Source: JBGSIC01 sp041751875
GTDB lineage: Bacteria > Bdellovibrionota > FAC87 > UBA2466 > JACKAF01
Assembly: GCA_041751875.1 (NCBI GenBank)
Contig: JBGSIC010000004.1
Span: 62,001-126,000, forward strand
DNA length: 64,000 nucleotides
Direction: 5' to 3'
Below, in pieces: positions 59,904 through 64,000 of this stretch; position 1 is the stretch's first letter, and every line of letters begins with the position of its first letter. Made by a program: the position numbers and the translations under genes. The notes beneath the pieces were generated by a model that did no database searches, was not told the DNA's origin, and saw only the letters and a list, made by a program, of their open reading frames with translations.

Positions 59904-60954
59904 TGTTTTCTCCTTCGGCACTAATCATTTCATTTCTTGTGATGTCGGAATCAAAAACTTCTTTTCCAATCGTGAAGGCGTCTTCATCGGCGCCGTACCA
60001 CTCAATTCGTCGCAACCCAGGATGCGAAACCACGATGCCTTCGCGCGCGACGCTCATTCCCGAGAGAAAACGGTCCCGTGCGATCCACACGCGGGCGGCA
60101 CTTCTTTTTTTAATATCGACAAAAAATAATCCCCGGCTGTCCTTGGCGTTGTCTGAGGCTTCATAAACGAGCCACCCGCCAGGCGCGGCTTGCGTGAACT
60201 GCGGCTGACGAAAGGCCATGCGATCGAATCCCACTTCCGAGACGCGCCCCATCGGTTCCTGACTTCCTACTCGCTCAGGAGGGACTTCCTCCTTTAGGTG
60301 GTAAATCCACCATTCCGGAAACACCCGGCCCCCCGCCTGAACCACGAGAAATTCCCCATCCGACGTCACGAAAAGACGGCTGAGTTTTTCAGCCATCTGC
60401 CCATCGGTTTCCACGGGGTAGGGTAACAAAGCCCGATCGGAATAAGCGTCTAGGTATAACTTGCCGCTCGCCTGCGCCTGGTCCAGAAATGTCCAAAGTC
60501 CGCCTCGAAACTCATCTCCTTGTGGCACCGGAGAAGTCTCGTCTTCCGTGTAATCGGAAATAAATTTCATGCGCGTGCGGTGATCACTTTGCAGCTCAAT
60601 AGGTGCTTGCTCCAAAGGAACAAACCTATCTCCTTGCCACCAACTCACCTTCTGGTCATGTAAAACGTAAAGGTCGCGATCGTTTACATGCAGCTCTTCT
60701 ACGCAATCCAGCTTAGCGATGCGCGAGGGTTTTCTTTCCGCATCGAGCAAATCGATGGCGTAAACGTTTCGCGCAAGACATCTCTTATTACCCGTCCACT
60801 CCGCAAAGTAGAGTTTGTCTTCCGCTAGAACCGCGAGCCCTGGGGAAAACGGGAGCTTATCTGCAAGAGTCACTTGCCATTCGGGACGCACAAACCCTTC
60901 ATTGGCGAAACTCCAACTGCAAACAATCGCAAGCAGTACTGTGCAACTTCTCAT
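59896..60954 (-). CDS. Secreted protein, beta-propeller-like pattern, unknown function (352 aa)
   Basis: A 352-residue protein with a signal peptide (about 1-17, cleavage SFA-NE). The mature chain shows repeated short strands of the kind found in propellers: LAVLAEDKLYFAEWTG, RDLYVLHDQKVSWWQGDRFV, FLVVQAGGRVFPEWWIYHL, REGIVVSHPGLRRIEWYG. Two cysteines near the N-terminus (NKRCLA, KLDCVEE). It overlaps the end of the large upstream gene by 4 nt. Function unknown; the propeller reading is from pattern only. Confidence 0.6.
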   Translation of the reverse strand: MRSCTVLLAIVCSWSFANEGFVRPEWQVTLADKLPFSPGLAVLAEDKLYFAEWTGNKRCLARNVYAIDLLDAERKPSRIAKLDCVEELHVNDRDLYVLHDQKVSWWQGDRFVPLEQAPIELQSDHRTRMKFISDYTEDETSPVPQGDEFRGGLWTFLDQAQASGKLYLDAYSDRALLPYPVETDGQMAEKLSRLFVTSDGEFLVVQAGGRVFPEWWIYHLKEEVPPERVGSQEPMGRVSEVGFDRMAFRQPQFTQAAPGGWLVYEASDNAKDSRGLFFVDIKKRSAARVWIARDRFLSGMSVAREGIVVSHPGLRRIEWYGADEDAFTIGKEVFDSDITRNEMISAEGENNE

Positions 60955-63900
60955 CTCTGCTCTCCCTTGATGAGGCGATTAAGGTCTAAGGCATGATCCT
61001 TCCAACCCTTCTCACTAAACGCCTCTGTCTCAATCCATCCTTCCGGATGAACCACAATTTCGTATGAGCTTTCTCCGCTAATCCGTGTCGCAAAACCATC
61101 GCCACTCTGTTTGAGTCCGCCAAATTTTTTGTTCTTCGGTGGTCGCCCAATCAAACGAAGCTCTTCACCTACCAATAAAACCAACGCCTGAGAGGCTTCA
61201 CTCGCATTGGGGGGCGAAGAAATGAGGCTTTTTCGAAGGGAATCTGTTTTTGCCGAACCTATCTGCACGCCGTTAGTGAGAGCGATGACGCTTTGTGAAC
61301 CGAAACTCACCGACTCGACGCCGTTTAAAGTAACAAGAGGGCTCTTTGCTTCGGGTGATGCATAGATCGCCAGACTGTTCACGTCGACCCACCGGCCGCC
61401 ATAAGAAGAGCCATAAGATTCGAGAGATAAGTTTCTGGGGAAGAGTTCTTCTCCGTTAACTCCAATCCCTTTGGTGGGAGCTCGGCGGTCAGACGCGAGT
61501 CTGAACACGGGCGTCTCGTCCAAAAGTTGGCTTGCCCGCACCGAACCGTAATCGGCGGCGGTATGAGCAACCTCTTCTATCCATAGTCTCGTTGCTGTTC
61601 CGCGGGCCTGGCTCAAACTTTCTATATCCGCTTCCGTTTCCGCTCGCTCGTTTGCCAAAACGGCCCATTCTCCTGAAGGAAGGCAGTCGAAGCTTCTCAA
61701 CCCACCAAACCACACAGGTTTACCCTTGGTATCTAGTGCTGACACGATCCCGTCGGGCCGTAATGCGACTTTGCGCTTCTCACACTGCGGACGCTCGACC
61801 AGCTTAAGCAACAGCTCATTTCCCGTCGTGGGAGAAAATCCAATGACGGCGTCGTTGTTGACGAATCCCACTTCTAGTTTAGATCCCTCCACACGAATGG
61901 AAGCAGGTTCAAACCAATGAGGATGGTGTAGCTGCTTGAGTTTTCCGGAGCGGAAAGCCCAAAAAACGATGGCTTGGCCCTTGTTAGAGAGCAACGTGTC
62001 ACCTGCTACTACGGCTTTTGCGATCGCAAAAACAGCATCCTTCGTGCAGTAGAGATCACCAAAACCTTCCATTTCAATAAATAAGCGTTCTGCTCCCGAG
62101 TCTTCTACATACGTAAGTGCCAACTGCTTATCTCTGCGTTGCAGGCGATAACCAAACCGTATGCAGTTTTCGTTGAGCGCAAGTTGCGGACGAACGACGA
62201 GTTCCTTTGTCGCAAAGACTAGTTCCTCGGACTCCTTTGAATCGGCTACTTGAAGCATCAGTCCCGTAGTTGAGGGCTTGACTGCCTCAACACCTTTCGA
62301 GCTGCGTACGAAGGCTAAAGACTTTCCTGACAACACGACAAAGGGAGCCGACTGAGCAGGTTCCCATGTCTCTGATGCGGCCCAGGATTTCGTCTTGTCT
62401 AATGCGGGTTCACTATAAATAGCGCTCGCAGAAAGCGCGATCCCGCCAGGAACGGGGGTAATGCTCTCCAACTTTTCTACACGTACTAACGCTTCCTCGC
62501 CTTGCCCAACGGCGGCAAAGGTCACTTCGAGACTGCCCATCGGACTGATTCGCAGATCATAGCCCGCCTTCTGCACCTCGGCCCGCAACGGTGAGATAGG
62601 GCGTAAAACGCGATTTTTTCCCCACGCGCTGACCTCAAGAACCGCGTCTTTCTGATCACTGAACGAAAGAATCGCTTTTTCTCCCTGCCAGTTTACACTG
62701 GAAGCGAGACCTTCTTTATTCTCATAGGCAAAACGCAGCTTGTCTCCGTCGATCAAGTACAAAGTGACTTCTTCGCCAGCGATCGCTCCAGAGGGTTGCT
62801 CAGAAACGTTGCTCGCTTGGTCTATTTGCGCAACGGCATTGCCCGGACGAAAACTGTAGGCGAGAAACGCCAAGCGATTGCCCACACAATGGGCTTCCTG
62901 CAATCCCTCAATTTCGCCCAAGGAGCGCTCTCCACCTGATTCTAGACGGGTAAGCGCAAACTGATAGTCACTCACATACTGTAATCGAAACGGAGAAGCC
63001 CCCTCGCAGCGCCATTTGTCGAGTTGAGGTCGCCTCGCCAGAGCACCATTAGTGCCAACTTCAAGCTGCAGATTCGCACCCTGCACATTGATGCTAAACA
63101 GCAATCCCGATTTAGGATCCAAGCTCACGGAACGATCCAAATTGTATTTGGTACCTGGCACTTGGGTACGCGCTGCGATGAGATCCGTCCCCCTAACAAC
63201 AAAGATGGCCCCCGTGTGCCGATAGGCCTTATCGTTCGCCAGTTTTACATTGCTGCCTTTGGCCAGGTTCTGAAGACCTAGTTGTTCCACCGCCAACTCA
63301 GAAGCTTGTATCAAGACGTAGGCCCCGTGGCACCGGAAGCGAAAATCTGACAACTTTTTAAACGGCACTTTTGCCAGCGGAGTTTTGCCGTAAGAAATGC
63401 GAACCCAGTCCGGGTCAGAAACACTAAACTGGTAGTCACCGCATTGTTGGTTCAGGTGTCGATTCATTACGAAAGGATAGACCAGTTCTTGGGGAGCAAT
63501 AGAAAGCGGTCTCACCTGGCCATTGATCTTGTTCACTACAGAAGTGAATTTTGCCAATCGCGGTTCAACGTAGGCCGCTTTCACATGCGCTTGAAAGCGG
63601 CGGCGAATATTCTCCAGGGAAGGCGCATCAAAGGCATAACTCCGATCACCGACCTGGTATTGAAAATCGAAGCCCAGATCGACGCCGTTCACGCTAATTC
63701 CGTAGGAGCTTGTCGGTGCTAAATAGGGAACATCCTTTCCTTCCCAAAACGCAGGCAAGAGATCGCGTAACGTTGCCGACGGTACGGTCCAACGCACATC
63801 TGTTCCGTGATAAGTGAGTAAATCGTCCTGTAGTCCACTGTACTCCCTAGCTGGGTGAACAGGCGGCAACTCTCTCGGATCGTGAACATAGAGATGTGGT

Positions 63901-63998
63901 GGTGCTTCATGACCGAGCTTCTGCCGCATCGATTCGCCGGGGTACAGGAAACGAGGGGTCTGTTCCCACACGCCCTGGTAATTCTCCGGCATGGGTTC
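60951..63998 (-). CDS. Very large protein of unknown function, cut by the window edge
   Basis: At least 1015 residues; the frame is open to the window end, so the start lies outside and export cannot be judged. From about residue 250 the protein is built of short strand-turn-strand segments with repeated small motifs of the form GxxLxFxY or GxKLxVGF (DKLRFAYENKEG; SKLEVGFVNNDA; ELRLIGRPPKNK), compatible with one or two beta-propellers. A cysteine appears every 80-120 residues. No enzyme motif, lipobox or membrane helix. The C-terminus overlaps the next gene by 4 nt. As the largest and first visible gene, it may be the core of the unit. Confidence 0.6.
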   Translation of the reverse strand, partial: EPMPENYQGVWEQTPRFLYPGESMRQKLGHEAPPHLYVHDPRELPPVHPAREYSGLQDDLLTYHGTDVRWTVPSATLRDLLPAFWEGKDVPYLAPTSSYGISVNGVDLGFDFQYQVGDRSYAFDAPSLENIRRRFQAHVKAAYVEPRLAKFTSVVNKINGQVRPLSIAPQELVYPFVMNRHLNQQCGDYQFSVSDPDWVRISYGKTPLAKVPFKKLSDFRFRCHGAYVLIQASELAVEQLGLQNLAKGSNVKLANDKAYRHTGAIFVVRGTDLIAARTQVPGTKYNLDRSVSLDPKSGLLFSINVQGANLQLEVGTNGALARRPQLDKWRCEGASPFRLQYVSDYQFALTRLESGGERSLGEIEGLQEAHCVGNRLAFLAYSFRPGNAVAQIDQASNVSEQPSGAIAGEEVTLYLIDGDKLRFAYENKEGLASSVNWQGEKAILSFSDQKDAVLEVSAWGKNRVLRPISPLRAEVQKAGYDLRISPMGSLEVTFAAVGQGEEALVRVEKLESITPVPGGIALSASAIYSEPALDKTKSWAASETWEPAQSAPFVVLSGKSLAFVRSSKGVEAVKPSTTGLMLQVADSKESEELVFATKELVVRPQLALNENCIRFGYRLQRRDKQLALTYVEDSGAERLFIEMEGFGDLYCTKDAVFAIAKAVVAGDTLLSNKGQAIVFWAFRSGKLKQLHHPHWFEPASIRVEGSKLEVGFVNNDAVIGFSPTTGNELLLKLVERPQCEKRKVALRPDGIVSALDTKGKPVWFGGLRSFDCLPSGEWAVLANERAETEADIESLSQARGTATRLWIEEVAHTAADYGSVRASQLLDETPVFRLASDRRAPTKGIGVNGEELFPRNLSLESYGSSYGGRWVDVNSLAIYASPEAKSPLVTLNGVESVSFGSQSVIALTNGVQIGSAKTDSLRKSLISSPPNASEASQALVLLVGEELRLIGRPPKNKKFGGLKQSGDGFATRISGESSYEIVVHPEGWIETEAFSEKGWKDHALDLNRLIKGEQR

Positions 63999-64000
63999 GT

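Noticed and set aside
1..64000. tRNA, rRNA, CRISPR, prophage or transposase genes
   Set aside because: No T-loop GTTCGAA with a matching acceptor stem was seen in the gene gaps, no spaced direct repeats, and no transposase, integrase or phage structural protein in the coding set.

Overview
The window looks like chromosomal DNA of a Gram-negative bacterium with LPS and a flagellum, most plausibly a member of the Bdellovibrionota or a neighbouring 'deltaproteobacterial' lineage. The grounds are an LPS branch (lptE, kdsB, several sugar-polymer genes), FliL, many signal-peptide proteins and outer-membrane barrels, the leuS-lptE-holA and pyrG-kdsB linkages, and an HNH endonuclease of a type that recurs in Bdellovibrionota genomes. 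The lineage is inferred from gene content, not measured. I saw no rRNA, tRNA, CRISPR array, prophage or complete insertion sequence. Packing is dense: many neighbours overlap by 4 nt, and four convergent pairs share a 4-nt palindromic or near-palindromic stop.

Layout. 1-4.4 kb: the 3' end of an unknown gene, two tandem outer-membrane barrel paralogs, an App1-type phosphatase-like protein and a secreted/anchored protein. 4.5-9.8 kb: an O-antigen-polymerase-like membrane protein, a degenerate GHKL ATPase overlapping a TolC-family gene, a MEMO-family protein and a SAM methyltransferase. 9.9-13.5 kb: a three-gene acyl-CoA carboxylase operon (carboxyltransferase, biotin carboxylase, biotin carrier). 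13.5-19.1 kb: leuS-lptE-holA plus a GT-C-like membrane protein, all leftward. 19.2-24.9 kb: thiolase and NUDIX rightward; GHMP kinase, ftsB, a DUF2214 membrane protein, pyruvate kinase and an orphan fliL leftward. 25-31.2 kb: an OmpA-family barrel, HNH endonuclease, fumC, a small barrel and threonine aldolase. 31.1-39.5 kb: lepB, dnaE, two envelope proteins of FlgT/CsgG-like layout, lipB and a SurA-like/DsbA fusion. 39.7-48.1 kb: pyrG-kdsB, FkbM methyltransferase, a DUF1554 lipoprotein, a nucleotide-sugar epimerase and a GT4 glycosyltransferase. 48.1-53.5 kb: a large soluble hybrid histidine kinase with a stand-alone response regulator, a threonine-synthase-like enzyme and a DTW-domain protein. 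53.6-54.6 kb: a four-helix membrane protein ending in a strong terminator.

The last 9.3 kb (54.7 kb to the edge) is the most unusual part. At least seven leftward genes sit 14 nt or less apart or overlap. One is an MFS transporter; five others begin with a signal peptide and match no family I recognise; the seventh, over 1000 residues, is cut by the window edge. This is the best candidate here for an undescribed system.

The second notable theme is three different palindromic elements of about 170-180 bp within 5 kb (37.56-37.74, 39.50-39.67 and 42.12-42.29 kb). One brackets an intrinsic terminator; another runs into the kdsB start codon. They look like mobile or REP/ERIC-like palindromic repeats, but the window alone cannot show that they are dispersed.
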